Positions 23,258 to 34,795 of a DNA stretch of 64,000 bases are shown one piece after another. The DNA is taken from positions 248,001 to 312,000 of the forward strand of contig CM077821.1 in assembly GCA_039720395.1 (NCBI GenBank), read 5' to 3'. The translations under genes and the position numbers were made by a program. Each line of letters begins with the position of its first letter. The first letter of the stretch is position 1. Under the pieces are notes generated by a model, which saw only the letters and a list, made by a program, of their open reading frames with translations, did no database searches and was not told the origin of the DNA. The stretch comes from Liquidambar formosana. Its lineage: Eukaryota; Streptophyta; Magnoliopsida; Saxifragales; Altingiaceae.

Positions 23258-23687
23258 GAGCGGCCATTGCAACCCCTCAACTTTATTTGTAAACTATACT
23301 TCTTTTTATTTTTCAAGGTTTTATGAAAAATATAAAAAGATTTTATGAAAACCGGTCGCATAGTCCCCTAAAAAACATTAGTTTGAACAATTTTGTAGAA
23401 GAAATTTTTTTCAAAATATGTTATTTAGAAGGATTTTTTGGCATTTACAATCTGTATTACATTTTTACAAAAACAAAGTTGTTTAAAATAATGTTTTCCA
23501 AAAAACGTTCACTTAAACGACATATTTTGGAAGAACTTTCTTTTACAAAGTTGTTTAAAATAATGTTTTCTAGTGGACATTAGGGCCAGCTTTCATGAAC
23601 ACCTTTTATATTTTTTTATAAGACCTTGAAAAGCTTAAAATAAATGGGGTGTATAAATAAAGTTAAGGGGTTGCAATGGCTGCCCTC
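23258..23687. mobile_element. MULE-type foldback MITE with about 9-bp target duplication
   Basis: The ends are inverted repeats (GAGCGGCCATTGCAACCCC left; reverse complement on the right GAGGGCAGCCATTGCAACCC). The flanks read AAGTGCCTG (23247-23255) and AAATGCCTG (23688-23696), 8 of 9 bases equal, fitting the 9-bp duplications made by Mutator-like transposases. It has no coding capacity. Confidence 0.7.
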
Positions 23688-23819
23688 AAATGCCTGATGC
23701 ATGGGCCAATGAATTTGATCTTCCTTGTAATTATAGAGCAAAGTAAATACAAAATAACAATGTAACAAGATACCTTATATCAAATGAGAACAGCGACCTA
23801 TCTCACCTAAGGAATTGAA

Positions 23820-24030
23820 CCAAGCTCAATTTTGACTTTTAAGGGAGTCTGGGCTGGTAATCTGGGTGGAGCAGAAATTTGTGCTGCTCTGAGAAATGAT
23901 GATGGTTTGTTTATGCAAGTTTTCAATGTATAGAGGAAAGCATACAGTTTACTATAGCAGAAGCTATGGCATTAAAGGAAAGGGTTTTGATCGATGGAAA
24001 TCCACAAAGACGTAGAGAAACCTAGTGAAA
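23820..24030 (+). pseudogene. RNase H-like remnant, solitary copy
   Basis: Reads LGGAEICAALRNDDGLFM in one frame and AEAMALKER in another, so it is the same module as at 10690, 47690 and 62780, with frameshifts. No TNL exon was seen next to this copy, so it may mark a deleted TNL unit or an independent LINE remnant. Confidence 0.45.
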
Positions 24031-24901
24031 GCAAGTGACTACGAGATACTTGAATGAACTTATTAAGCATGAATACAGAAAAGCAAATCACATATAATGT
24101 TTTATCAAGCATCAATCTTGCTAATTTTATCAAGCCTAGCCAGAGTCAGCATAGTCATGGCTAATTTCAGTACCTGGCCTTGTTGATCAAGCTTGACTCA
24201 CGGGCCATGGACTAGTTGATTATTTGGACTACAAGGTAACCATAGGTGATAGGTCATTTTCTTCTATGGTTCTTTTTGCAACCCACTTCCAAAAGGAAAA
24301 TTCCGGGAACCTACATACTATACTCATGGGCCATGGGCGTAGGAAAATGCCTGACGCATGGGCCATGACTTAATTGTTTGGACTTTAGACTGGAAGATAG
24401 GGTTCGGATATTTCAACCCCTTTAAGTGATCTCCTCACCCCACTAATTTTAATTTTTTAAAAATTTTAGAAAAATATAAAGAGAAAGTTGTGCTCTTTCT
24501 TAATACTGAGAAAGTTGTGCTTTGGATTCCTTGGATTCCTTGGATTCAAGCATCAATCTACAAATTTTAGGCTTGCCTTGGATTCCTTCCCTATCTTTAA
24601 CTTTAAAGAGAAAGTTGTGCTCTTTCTTGATACTGAGAAGACGTAGCACTTACCCCCACCCCCCACCCCACCCCAAAAAAAAAAAAAGAACTTTAGTTAG
24701 TTTCAAAGTGTTGACTACCTCGATTTGATAGTATCCATGCGCGCAATCCTACTTAGTGGAGAAAATTTTGATCTATTGGAGAGTTTGTAGCTAGCTGTGT
24801 GCATGAATTTTTGCTAGTATCGAGCAATACATCTAGAGAGTAAAATTCACGAAATTAATCAAGAAGTAAGAACATGATTAATTGCTAATTCACTAAAAGG
24901 A
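24031..24901. other. Non-coding, diverged repeat family
   Basis: Contains further copies of the GGGCCATGGACTAGT and GGATTCCTTCCCTATC family found at 22-23 kb, a CCTTGGATTC triplet repeat near 24529 and a C-rich/A-rich junction at 24653-24690. No gene seen. Confidence 0.45.
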
Positions 24902-24906
24902 GTCCT

Positions 24907-25207
24907 TGTTATGAATATTAAAGATTGAGTGGACAATTGAGTGGATGTCCACACCCCCTCCACTTTGTGATAATGGGAACACCATCATAAGTGGGTTAGG
25001 TAATCCCATCATGAGGAATAAATTCAAACAAAGATAAAAGGGGAAGGGGAGAAAGAAGAGTTATGTATTTTGGAGAGAATGAAGAGAGGATATGTATTTT
25101 GGAGAGAATAAAGAGAGGATATGTATTTGGAGAGAAAGAAGAGAAAGAAGATGAATGAGAAATTTTATTCTCCTCACAACTTGTTCTAAATTCTTGGTTT
25201 TACAACA
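24907..25207 (+). repeat. 5' LTR of the Copia element
   Basis: 301 bp, TGTTATG...ACAACA. Compared with the 3' LTR it has one extra copy of a 29-bp unit (ATGTATTTTGGAGAGAATRA) near 25070-25125. Directly after it, CGTTATCAGCACGAA occupies the primer-binding position. Confidence 0.93.
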
Positions 25208-25259
25208 CGTTATCAGCACGAATTGCTCAAGGAATTTGGGAGCAATATCATACTACCAC

Positions 25260-25640
25260 CATATTCTTTCTTAACCAATTTGGTTGCGGTAAGTTGGTAA
25301 GTTGGTAAGTTCTCAACCAATTTGATTGTGGTAAGTTGGTATGCTCTTAACCAATTTGGTTGTGGATTGGTTTTTACTCTAAATTATATACTTGAATGGA
25401 TGAATCCATCTTCTCTTCCTGAAGCAAGAGAAGATTTAAAAATAAAACTTGAAGTTTTATAAATAAATAAAAGGAGTGATAATTCATCTTCTCTTCCTGA
25501 AGTAAGAGAAAGATTTGAAAACCAGAAGTTTTCTATAAAAAATTAAAAAAAAAAAAAGTTATTATTCATCTGTTCTCTTCCTGAAGTAAGAGACAAATTT
25601 CAAAACCTGAAATTTTAGAAATAATGAATAAAGTCTCAAT
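25260..25640 (+). repeat. Leader with repeated short hairpins
   Basis: Two families of inverted repeats are present. ACCAATTTGGT or its near form occurs three times at 25275-25365. TCTCTTCCTGAAGYAAGAGA (6-bp stem) occurs three times near 25411, 25489 and 25571, each followed by a similar ATTT-AAAA stretch. They lie between the primer-binding position and the minisatellite. Confidence 0.75.
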
Positions 25641-25918
25641 TTAATTGAATAAAGTGATGGTCAATAATGACCAAATTAAATTGAGTAATATATTTCTCTA
25701 TTATGTGTTATGCAACTTCTTTAGATGCTTGTAAAATTTTGGTGAAAATTCGTGGGTGCATCTTAACTTTTGCTTTAGTTAGCATAGAAGAACACACAAA
25801 AATCTGCTCTTGTTTTACTACGAATTGACTGTCAACGTCACCTCTGTTGTCAGTCAACTTCTCTCAGATTTACTGGTAACTTCACTGTGTCAGCTTAAAG
25901 TATGTCATTTTATGATAA

Positions 25919-26995
25919 AAACCACCAGAAGTGGAATAATGGAATATCAAACCACCAGAAGTGGAATGAATATATTTGGTGTGGAAAAATAAAATACCAA
26001 ACCACTAGAAGTGGAATACTAAACCACTAGAAGTGGAGTAATAAAATACCAAACCACTAGAAGTGGATTAATGAAATATCAAACCACCAGAAGAGGAATA
26101 AATATATTTGGTGTGGAAAAATAAAATACCAAACCACTAGAAGTGGAATACTAAACCACTAGAAGTGGAGTAATAAAATACCAAATCACTAGAAGTGGAT
26201 TAATGAAATATCAAACCACTAGAAGTGGAATGAATATATTTGGTGTGGAGTAATAAAATACCAAACCACTAGAAGTGGATTAATGAAATATCAAACCACC
26301 AGAAGTGGAATGAATATATTTGGTGTGGAAAAATAAAATACCAAACCACTAGAAGTGGAATACTAAACCACTAGAAGTAGAGTAATAAAATACCAAACCA
26401 CTAGAAGTGGATTAATGAAATATCAAACCACTAGAAGCGGAATGAATATATTTGGTGTGGAGTAATAAAATATCAAAACACTAGAAGTGGAATACTAAAC
26501 CACTAGAAGTGGAGTAATAAAATACCAAACCACTAGAAGTGGATTAATGAAATATCAAACCACCAGAAGTGGAATGAATATATTTGGTGTGGAGTAATAA
26601 AATACCAAACCACTAGAAGTGGATTAATGAAATATCAAACCACCAGAAGTGGAATGAATATATTTGGTGTGGAAAAATAAAATACCAAACCATTAGAAGT
26701 GGATTAATGAAATATCAAACCACTAGAAGTGGAATGAATATATTTAGTGTGGAGTAATAAAATACCAAACCACTAGAAGTGGAATACTAAACCACTAGAA
26801 GTGGAGTAATAAAATACCAAACCACTAGAAGTGGATTAATGAAATATCAAACCACCAGAAGTGGAATGAATATATTTGGTGTGGAGTAATAAAATACCAA
26901 ACCACTAGAAGTGGATTAATGAAATATCAAACCACCAGAAGTGGAATGAATATATTTGGTGTGGAAAAATAAAATACCAAACCACTAAAAGTGGA
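25919..26995 (+). repeat. Minisatellite: about 31 copies of a hairpin core
   Basis: The core CCACTAGAAGTGG (stem CCACT/AGTGG, loop AGA) or CCACCAGAAGTGG repeats about 31 times. It is joined by a few spacer types: GAATACTAAA, AGTAATAAAATACCAAA, ATTAATGAAATATCAAA and AATGAATATATTTGGTGTGG. The spacers follow a higher-order pattern that itself repeats. It contains no long open frame. It resembles a CRISPR array only superficially: it lies inside a plant retroelement and its spacers repeat. Confidence 0.95.
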
Positions 26996-28143
26996 ATGAC
27001 ACTGAAGAAATAAGCATCGGTTTATAGAATAAACCTACGAGTTAAGTGTTTTAAGTAAATACTTGGTTGAGGTTTTGTGTGTTATACTGTGTTGACAGCA
27101 CGAACCCATTTTACCATTTAATTCATAACTTTAGTTCTAGTTATGATTTTGAGATGAAACGAATTGGATTTTGTCACTGACTTGTTGGACTAACATCCTA
27201 CCAATTTTCGTGTCATTGGGTGACCATTTGATATTTTTTTGCGTAATTATTTCGTGGTACACCTGAATCTGGGATTTCTGCTAGACAGCACTAACTTAAT
27301 ATTAAAAAATATTTTTGAATGGGTTTTGCTAGGTATTTCTCTACCAAATTTTGAGGTTACAAAGTACATTTGATATACTTTTAAGTGATATAAACCCCAA
27401 AGCCCATTTCTTTTTGGATTGAACATATAAAAATTCATTTATACGCATCACAAATTGTTTTCACTAAAATTTCAGATTTGGTCATTGTACTTGGAGCAGA
27501 TTACAGATTTTTTTTGCTACTTATTAGTAGCATTTTGAGAACTAGAGAGACCAACTGGAGATTGTCTCTGCAGCCCATTAAGAATACTTCCCCTGTTGTA
27601 ATAAAAAAAAAAAAAATTGGACTTTTCTATAAATATCATGGCTATTCCTCCCCAAAACCCTCATCTCTGCAATGATGAATGGGTTTTTCACTTTCATGCT
27701 CCCATGGTACCTAGTTGTCATTCCCCTCATCTTCTGGATAGTGGACTATTGTGTACATGAGGAGATTCCAATTATGCCAGTGGTCCCATTTCTGGTTTTT
27801 CTTGAAATTTTGCCATGTTATTTGTTGCTAGTGTACGTTTTGTATTTTCGATAATTTTTATTTTTATTTTATTTTGATTCGTCTGTTTAGAAGTTGTGCT
27901 AAATATTCCAGTGTGTTATCTATTTATGAATAGTATTTTGTTGTGTTCATTCATTTTGTGTGCTATTTTATCTGTTTGTTCTTTGAGTTTAGCAAATAAA
28001 ACCATCTTCATTCTAGTAGCAGCAACCAAAAAAAAAAAAAAAAGTGAGAGCTACTCAATAGTAGCATTTTGGGTAGAACTAGAAGGATCAGTTGGGGGTT
28101 GCCTTTGTGTGCCTTGGCTAGAACTGGAGGGATCAGCTGGAGA
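26996..28143. other. Anonymous internal DNA of the Copia element
   Basis: No conserved domain was recognised. A 45-bp module (TAGTAGCATTTTG...GGATCARYTGG) occurs near 27522, 28061 and, in part, 28117. A-runs lie at 27602-27615 and 28028-28043 and may be old poly(A) junctions. Two open frames of about 60-65 codons (27478-27675, 27672-27854) are AT-rich and unsupported. Confidence 0.4.
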
Positions 28144-28659
28144 TTACCTCTGTGGGCTGCCCGGAACCCTTTCTTGATCAATGATTTGATCAGCGAGCCT
28201 CTCCAGTGCCTCGACCCTTGGTGTGAGTCTGTTAGAATAGGAGTCCACTATTCTTTGTAACTCTCTATTCTCCGCTCTCAAAGCCCTCATCCTTCGATAG
28301 GCTCCGTCGAGTAACCCCTGGAGATGAGTGACCTGGTCACTTAGACTTTGCATGTGCACATTCCTGGTGTGCAAACGCCGAGCCATGTTAGCAGTAAATG
28401 TTGTGGCCTGAGCGCTGAGAGCCATGGAGTCTCTTATTATGTCCAGGTCGGACCGTCCAACCAGTATTCTCTCATCACGAGGAGTGATGAGTCCCTCCGC
28501 TACTGCCGTTGCGTTCGCAAGATTGTAAATTACAGAATCCTCAACTGTAAGGGGTTGGTTGTGAACATTTAGGAACCTTGGGTGCCAGACCTCTGGTTGT
28601 GTTGTTGGTGTTGTGTTTAAGTCAGGACGGTTTTGTGGGGCAGAGGAGGAAGAGGCCAT
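28144..28659 (-). CDS. Antisense coiled-coil protein ORF inside the Copia element
   Basis: 171 codons with an ATG start and TAA stop, antisense to pol. The N-terminus is Ser/Pro/Thr-rich (MASSSSAPQNRPDLNTTP). The middle has PRFLN and an acidic VEDSV segment. From about residue 85 a helix rich in Arg, Leu, Gln and Glu has heptad-like spacing (LSDQVTHLQGLLDGAYRRM, LRAENRELQRIV), indicating a coiled coil. Base composition is far more GC-rich than the surroundings, which supports a real, selected or recently captured frame. No enzymatic motif is visible. Similar short antisense ORFs with coiled coils are known in large plant retroelements, but I cannot name a family. After the stop, a tandem repeat of about 48 bp continues toward 28060. 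Confidence 0.6.
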   Translation of the reverse strand: MASSSSAPQNRPDLNTTPTTQPEVWHPRFLNVHNQPLTVEDSVIYNLANATAVAEGLITPRDERILVGRSDLDIIRDSMALSAQATTFTANMARRLHTRNVHMQSLSDQVTHLQGLLDGAYRRMRALRAENRELQRIVDSYSNRLTPRVEALERLADQIIDQERVPGSPQR

Positions 28660-28681
28660 GAGTTCGTAAGAGAGGATTTAG

Positions 28682-28760
28682 AAGAAGAGAAAGAAGATGA
28701 ATGAGAAATTTTATTCTCCTCACAACTTGTTCTAAATTCTTGGTTTTACAACACGTTATC
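28682..28760 (+). repeat. Internal copy of the LTR end plus primer-binding start
   Basis: 79 bp identical or nearly so to the last 72 bases of the 5' LTR plus the first 7 bases after it (CGTTATC). It is flanked by two copies of a 25-bp sequence beginning CGTAAGAGAGGATTTAGAAG (28665-28689 and 28760-28784), the first overlapping the LTR copy by microhomology. It lies just upstream of the antisense ORF start. Confidence 0.9.
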
Positions 28761-29306
28761 GTAAGAGAGGATTTAGAAGAAGAGAGTTTTCTCTGAGGGT
28801 TGAATGGTTGGGGAAGAGTGTTTAAGCACCTATAATCAAACTCTGGTTTTTAAAGAAAAACCACCCTCACTCAAGTCAAGAACAGATCGCAAAACCAATG
28901 CATTGTTGGGAATCCAATGCTATTAAGGATTAATTAATCCTCTCGAGATCTGCAACCGTCTGCCAATAATGTTGCCTTTTGATAAAATACTGCTGCTTTT
29001 AATCACATCTCGATACTGTAGTCCCCTCATCATGCTAATTGTGTCGGTTAGCAGATAAGAGTCTTGGGCTAATGGGTTAGGCGTGCCATGGCTTGGACAT
29101 ACCAGGTACTGGGCACTAGTGTGGGTTTGTTTGGATAGGCCCAACAAGTGTTATTAGGCAGAAAGTATACTAGCCCATTGTTCTCACACCAACAAGAACA
29201 GGAAACCCAAATGGTTTGAGCCCAGAAAAATATAATGTGAAATAAATGGTAATATCACAGTAAGGTAAGAATTCACACCCCCAAACTAACAAAGTGATGT
29301 TTTTAC

Positions 29307-31569
29307 AGCAAGATTTGCAGATTGTCATTTTGATGAAACACAGTTCCCGTCGTTAGGAGGAGGAAATCCACTGATAGAAGAATGACGTGAACTTTCTTGG
29401 AATGTACCATCTTTGTCCCATCTTGATCCACGTACTGCTGAATATGAAACTGAAGTACAGAGGATCACTCATCTTCAGAAGATTGCTAATCAAATGCCAG
29501 ATGCATTTACAGACACAGCAAAAATAACTAAGTCTTATATACCGGCTGCAAACACACCAGCAAAGATCAATGTACCAATTGGTAAGTCTACTATTATTGC
29601 AGCAAATGAATTATCTACTACACGCCTGAAGCGTGGTAGACCCTTGGGTTCAAAAGATTTAGTTCCCCGGAAGAGGAAAATAAAAGGGCAACAAAATATA
29701 GAAAATAGTACTCCGGAAGAGGCTATTGAACAAGAAATAAATATTCCCACAAATTCTGATTTAATAACTCCTGAAGAGGAAAATGTCCCTGAAGAGACAG
29801 AAAACAATAAAGAGGCATATGTACATGGAAATGAAGAAATTTCCATAAACTATACATGTACAAAAGAATTGTGGGATCGCTCAGAAGTGGTTATTAATTA
29901 TGTATTTTCTTTCGCAGTAGCTACTGAAATTTCGAAAGATGATGATGATCTCGAACCACGCACTGTAGACGAATGTCACAGTAGACCTGATTGGTTAAAG
30001 TGGAAAGAAACAATCCAAGCAGAATTGGATTCGCTAGAAAAACGTAAAGTATTTGGACCTGTAGTCCTAGCACCCAATGATGTGAAACCCGTGGGTTACA
30101 AATGGGTGTTTGTAAGAAAGCGTAATGATAAAAATGAGATCGTCAGATATAAAGCTCGTTTAGTAGCACAAGGTTTCCTGCAGAGACCTGGGATTGATTA
30201 TGAAGAAACATATTCACCTGTAATGGATGCCATTACAATTCGATATTTAATTAGTCTGTCAGTCTCAGAAGGACTTGACATGCGTCTTATGGACGTAGTT
30301 ACTGCATATTTATATGGAAAGTTTGATGCAGATATATATATGAAGATCCCTGAAGGATTCAAATTGCCTGAAGCAAATACATCACAACCATGAAATATGT
30401 ACTCAATTAAACTAAGACGATCCTTGTATGGATTAAAACAATCTGGAAGAATGTGGTATAATCGTCTCAGTGAGTACTTAGTTAAAGAAGGATATATTAA
30501 TAATCCTATATGCCCTTGTGTATTTATAAAGAAATCAGAATCTAGATTCGCCATCATTGCAGTCTATGTTGATGATATAAATTTAATTGGGACTCCTGAA
30601 GAGCTCATGAAAGCTGCTGAATATTTGAAAAAAGAATTTGAGATGAAAGATTTAGGGAGAACAAAATATTGTCTCGGCCTGCAGATCGAGCATAATGGAA
30701 TTCTTATTCATCAATCAACTTATACCGAAAAGGTATTGAAACGTTTTAATATGGATAAAACGCATCCACTAAGTTCTCCCATGGTGGTTTGATCTCTTGA
30801 TATTAAGAAATATCCATTTCGCCCCAAAGAAGATAATGAAATGCTACTTGGTCCTGAAGTACCATATCTTAGTGCAATAAGTGCTTTGTTATATTTAGCA
30901 CAATGCACTAGGCCTGATATAGCATTTTCAGTCAACTTATTAGCAAGATTCAGTTCTGCTCCAACTCGACGACACTGGAATGGTATTAAACATATTTTAC
31001 GCTACCTTCGTGGAATTACAGATATGGGTTTGTTTTACTCAAAGGAATTAGCCCGTGGTCCTTGTTTAGAAGGATATGCAGATTCTAGATACCTTTCTGA
31101 TCCTCACAAAGCTCGCTCACAAACAGGGTATGTATTTACATGTGGCAATACAGCGATCTCTTGGCGATCTACAAAGCAGACTCTAATTGCTACATCTTCT
31201 AATCACTCTGAGATACTTGCACTCCATGAAGCAAGTCGTGAATGTGTATGGTTAAGATCTGTAGCCCATTACATTCGAGACACATGTGCGTTACCTCTGA
31301 TTAAAAGTATGCCAACAACAATTTATGAAGATAATGCTGCATGTATTGCACAAATTCAAGGAGGGTACATCAAAGGTGATAGAACCAAACACATTTCACC
31401 AAAGTTCTTCTACACTCATGAACTCCAGCAGAGGCATGAAATTGATGTGAAACAAATACGTTCCACTGATAATCTTGCGGATTTATTCACCAAGGCCTTA
31501 CCATCGTCAACATTCAAGAAATTGGTATATGGCATTGGAATGCGTCAGGTTTGCGATCAGTTAAGTTGA
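29307..31569 (+). pseudogene. Copia reverse transcriptase and RNase H
   Basis: One frame starts at TARFADCHFDE (29307), runs through a hydrophilic linker and into reverse transcriptase (GYKWVFVRKRN, YKARLVAQGF, ETYSPVMD, DVVTAYLYG, RSLYGLKQSGRMWY, the catalytic YVDD at about 30565, then YLSAISALLYLAQCTRPDI). The RNase H part follows (EGYADS, SQTGYVF, STKQTL, EDNAACI, KHISPKFFYTHEL, LADLFTKALP) and ends with TGA at 31567-31569. In-frame TGA codons occur at about 29383, 30391-30393 and 30790-30792; the last two are where CGA (Arg) is expected. The RT could not be made whole without readthrough. The upstream integrase is absent. Confidence 0.92.
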
Positions 31570-31827
31570 TACTTATCTTCTTATCAGGGGGAGTATTCAT
31601 TTTTGGACATATGCACGCTGTACTCTTTTTCCTTCGCCTAGGTTTTGTCCCATTGGGTTTTCCTGGCAAGGTTTTAATGAGGCAGTTTCTTTAGTGCGTC
31701 TAACACCACTCTAAGATTTATAAAAATGTTGTACTCTTTTTCCTTCACTAGTTTTTTCCCACTGGGTTTTTCTAGTAAGGTTTTAACGAGGCACATTATC
31801 TTAGTGTGGTGGACATCCAAGGGGGAG

Positions 31828-32099
31828 TGTTATGAATATTAAAGATTGAGTGGACAATTGAGTGGATGTCCACACCCCCTCCACTTTGTGATAATGGGAA
31901 CACCATCATAAGTGGGTTAGGTAATCCCATCATGAGGAATAAATTCAAACAAAGATAAAAGGGGAAGGAGAGAAAGAAGAGTTATGTATTTTGGAGAGAA
32001 TGAAGAGAGGATATGTATTTGGAGAGAAAGAAGAGAAAGAAGATGAATGAGAAATTTTATTCTCCTCACAACTTGTTCTAAATTCTTGGTTTTACAACA
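31828..32099 (+). repeat. 3' LTR of the Copia element
   Basis: 272 bp, preceded by the polypurine tract CCAAGGGGGAG (31817-31827), which would prime plus-strand synthesis. Ends ACAACA and is followed by the GTCCT duplication. Confidence 0.93.
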
Positions 32100-32104
32100 G
32101 TCCT

Positions 32105-34279
32105 ACCTATTTACAACTGGTGGAATATTTTTATTTTTGTAATGTTCAATTTTTTGGTAATTTAGGGCTTCGCTTTCTGATTTTTAATTAGTTTTAGGAT
32201 TTTAATAGATAGCCAAATTTGCATCTTACAGAATACTAGACTAGGTATGGTTAGTTTTAAAAGGTTTCTAATTGTTATTAGGGTTTTATGGAGCCTAAAA
32301 TTTTCCAACAAGTGTGCTGATATCATAGCTAGGATAGGAGCAATTTTTGGTTTTATTTGTACTGTTTTTGATGCTCCACCTATTTAGATGGTTGAGCAGC
32401 TTGAAATTGATGCCAAAGGGTCTTCTTACCCTCGTGATGTATTAAACTCTTCTACTTAATTTATATTACTTCTAGTTTACCAAAAAAAAAAATTTAAAAG
32501 CTGCTTCACAGCTAAAACCCTGGGAGTCCACGTGTCCCCCGACCACTCGCGCTACCCGGTTTTCTACGAAGTTCAACCACCCATCAACAAAATAAAATTT
32601 TATACTAAGCATCCCATATATCTTAAAATGCTTTTCTATATTATGTTGTTTAATCATGCAAATAGAGATAATTAAACAATCACATGAATTCATGCTGAAG
32701 AAATCATTACTGTCTACAAAAGTGAAATTTAAAGGCCGATTAATTTATATACTTAATCAAAAGCAAAGCAAGGTGCCAGCCTGCCAGGCCACTTGCTTGG
32801 TCTCGTGTTCTGCCCATTTCACAAACTGAGCCAGCGTAGAACATGTGATCATCATATTCTTGTTTTTATTCGTGAGCATGTACAGTATATTGGTGTGCAT
32901 ATTGAAACAAAAGCATTTAGATGAATTGAAATTTTTGCGGCATCCAAATTGTAAGTTGGCGTAGCCAGAATAGACAATTCAGAAATAACATGTACAGGTT
33001 CATCTAGAGGCCGGTTTCAACAAGCAATATAAATTTAACTAGAATACTCTTGCTATCTTTTGGCACTACTTTCCAATGTGTTAAAACTAAATTTATAGAA
33101 ATTCCTATCTACATATTTTCTCTAAGATTGTTGAAGTAAATTCTATAAACTTTAGTAATAACAATAAACCAAATATTTATGTCATCATAAAAGAGTAGAA
33201 ATACCTGTGGATCAAGGCACGCATGTACTGCTATCCTTAGAGAAAATATGCCCTCGTTTACGCTGGATTTGAATGATGTTTCTCTCCCAAGATACAATGA
33301 TCTTTCAGATAGTCTTGTATGCAACTAAAACTTCTCACAAATCTTAAATCGCCCAATGCTCAATGAAAATATATACCTTAATGAAAATAGAAAAACTCAT
33401 GAATGAGTGATGGAAATATGAGACAAGAGAACTAGCTTCACTATATATTCTCTGCTTTCTCCCTCTTCTCTCATCTGCAATATGTTTATAGAGATGTGTA
33501 ATAAGAAAGTGCTGAATGGTTATATGATGAGAGGTGGGTTGGGCATGTGCCGTGGTGAGCAGGCCATGTGCCGTGGTGAGTTGGCCATGTGCTCAACTGT
33601 TGAATGCAAATGAAAATGATGCAAATTAATAAAATGTAAAGTGAGCATGCCGTCTATTAATATAATTAAAAGTGTAATGATGATGTTTTTATTTTTAAAT
33701 TATATTCAACACAAAAACGGGCAACAATTGCAAACTAGAGGACGAGGTTATAAAACCTCAACCGGAGCCTCGAAGTCTAGGCCGGTAATTGTCTTCTTTT
33801 GCTCATAGGCCCAAATCAAGAGCTCACTGCTCCCCACAACTGCACCCGCTTCCTACAAAACATTGATTCAAAAATCAAACCAACAATACAAAAAAGGTTC
33901 TTGTAAATAAAATAGAGCTGGAGCCTGTGCCTAGTGTAAGTAATGCAATCCCACATGCTAGGTGAATCACCACAAAAGTCAATCCCACATATCAAGGATT
34001 GCACATGCCGAGTGAATCACCACCAACTGTACATATCCCACATGCTAAGTGAATCACCACAAAAGTCAATCCCACATATCAAGGATTGCACATGCCGAGT
34101 GAATCACCACCAACTGTACATATATTCTTTCCTTAAAATTAGAGATTAGCTGTCTTTGACCTTTCTTTATAGGTTGACAGGTTGTCCATTATTTCCCACA
34201 AATAAATGTATACATTGTAAAGCAAATCAATAAGATAATATCCTTTTCTTGAATCTACTGTTACCACTTTTACCTGGCA
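32105..34279. other. Non-coding stretch between Copia element and second duplication
   Basis: Holds an 87-bp tandem duplication (33950-34036 and 34037-34123, CCCACATGCTARGTGAATCACC) and a short GGCCATGTGCCGTGGTGAG repeat near 33545-33590. The minus-strand stretch 33713-33170 begins TGTTGAATATAATTT and looks like an LTR, but I could not set its other end. A 71-codon minus frame (33109-33324) within it is unrecognised. Confidence 0.45.
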
Positions 34280-34595
34280 TAAAGAGACACTGTCATGTAT
34301 AGTTTGTGAATTTACCTAAGATAATACTTGCGACCTTGGGTTCTGCCACCACATACATTTATATTAAGCCATTAATTGGAAACCAGACCATAGTAAATTT
34401 CTAGAACAACTTGTAGATCATCAAGGCTATACTATAAAATTATAAATATCATACTCCTGTATATATAGCTACTTTATCAATGCACTAAAAATAGGTACGG
34501 AGGTTCTATATTGTTTGCATGTACTCCTCATATATGACTCACCAGCTTGAAGTTCATTAGCTTGCGGATATCTGGGAAAGTAAAATTGCGCTTTG

Positions 34596-34795
34596 ATATA
34601 TGCTGTAGTTGAGAATGACAAACTTGAAATAAAATGCATTGAGTGTAAGGATAGTGAAGTTTATTCAACGCATTTCAATCATGTAGGTGCAATGAAAGAT
34701 GGCATTGTCTTGGAACTAATGGTTTACTATTATAGGTAACAACAGTTTACCTTATGGGCTGCAAATGCAGGATGTTGATCGATCTAGCTGTTGGC
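34596..34795 (+). repeat. Repeated gene-like fragment (three copies in window)
   Basis: The best copy is an open frame at 58982-59167 (YAVVESDKLEIKCIECKDSE...). The copy here carries the same sequence with stops, and a third, more diverged one lies at 18020-18165. All three share the CATTGAGTGTAAGGATAG start and the GGCAACAACATTTACCTT end. The Cys pair in CIECKD and the shared end suggest an old protein-coding source. I do not recognise it; a transposase N-terminus is one possibility. Confidence 0.4.

Larger units (their letters stand above)
24907..32099 (+). mobile_element. Ty1/Copia-type element, complete with both LTRs, internally rearranged
   Basis: The LTRs at 24907-25207 and 31828-32099 start TGTTATG and end ACAACA. 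They are flanked by perfect 5-bp target duplications, GTCCT at 24902-24906 and at 32100-32104. Total length is 7193 bp. The only recognisable pol part is the post-integrase linker, reverse transcriptase and RNase H (29307-31569); gag, protease and integrase were not found. Their place is taken by hairpin-repeat leader DNA, anonymous sequence and an antisense ORF. Apart from a 29-bp tandem repeat difference the LTRs differ at about one base, so the insertion is recent. Having moved with broken coding capacity, it was probably mobilised in trans. Confidence 0.93.

Noticed and set aside
25919..26995. CRISPR-like array of a short palindromic repeat
   Set aside because: The spacers repeat and fall into a few classes, and the array lies inside a plant Copia element with LTRs and target duplications. 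It is a minisatellite.
29535..29846. Minus-strand ORF opposite the Copia linker
   Set aside because: Shadow of the plus-strand pol frame, which carries all recognised motifs.
33109..33324. 71-codon minus-strand ORF
   Set aside because: It falls in a region that looks like an LTR and no domain could be recognised.
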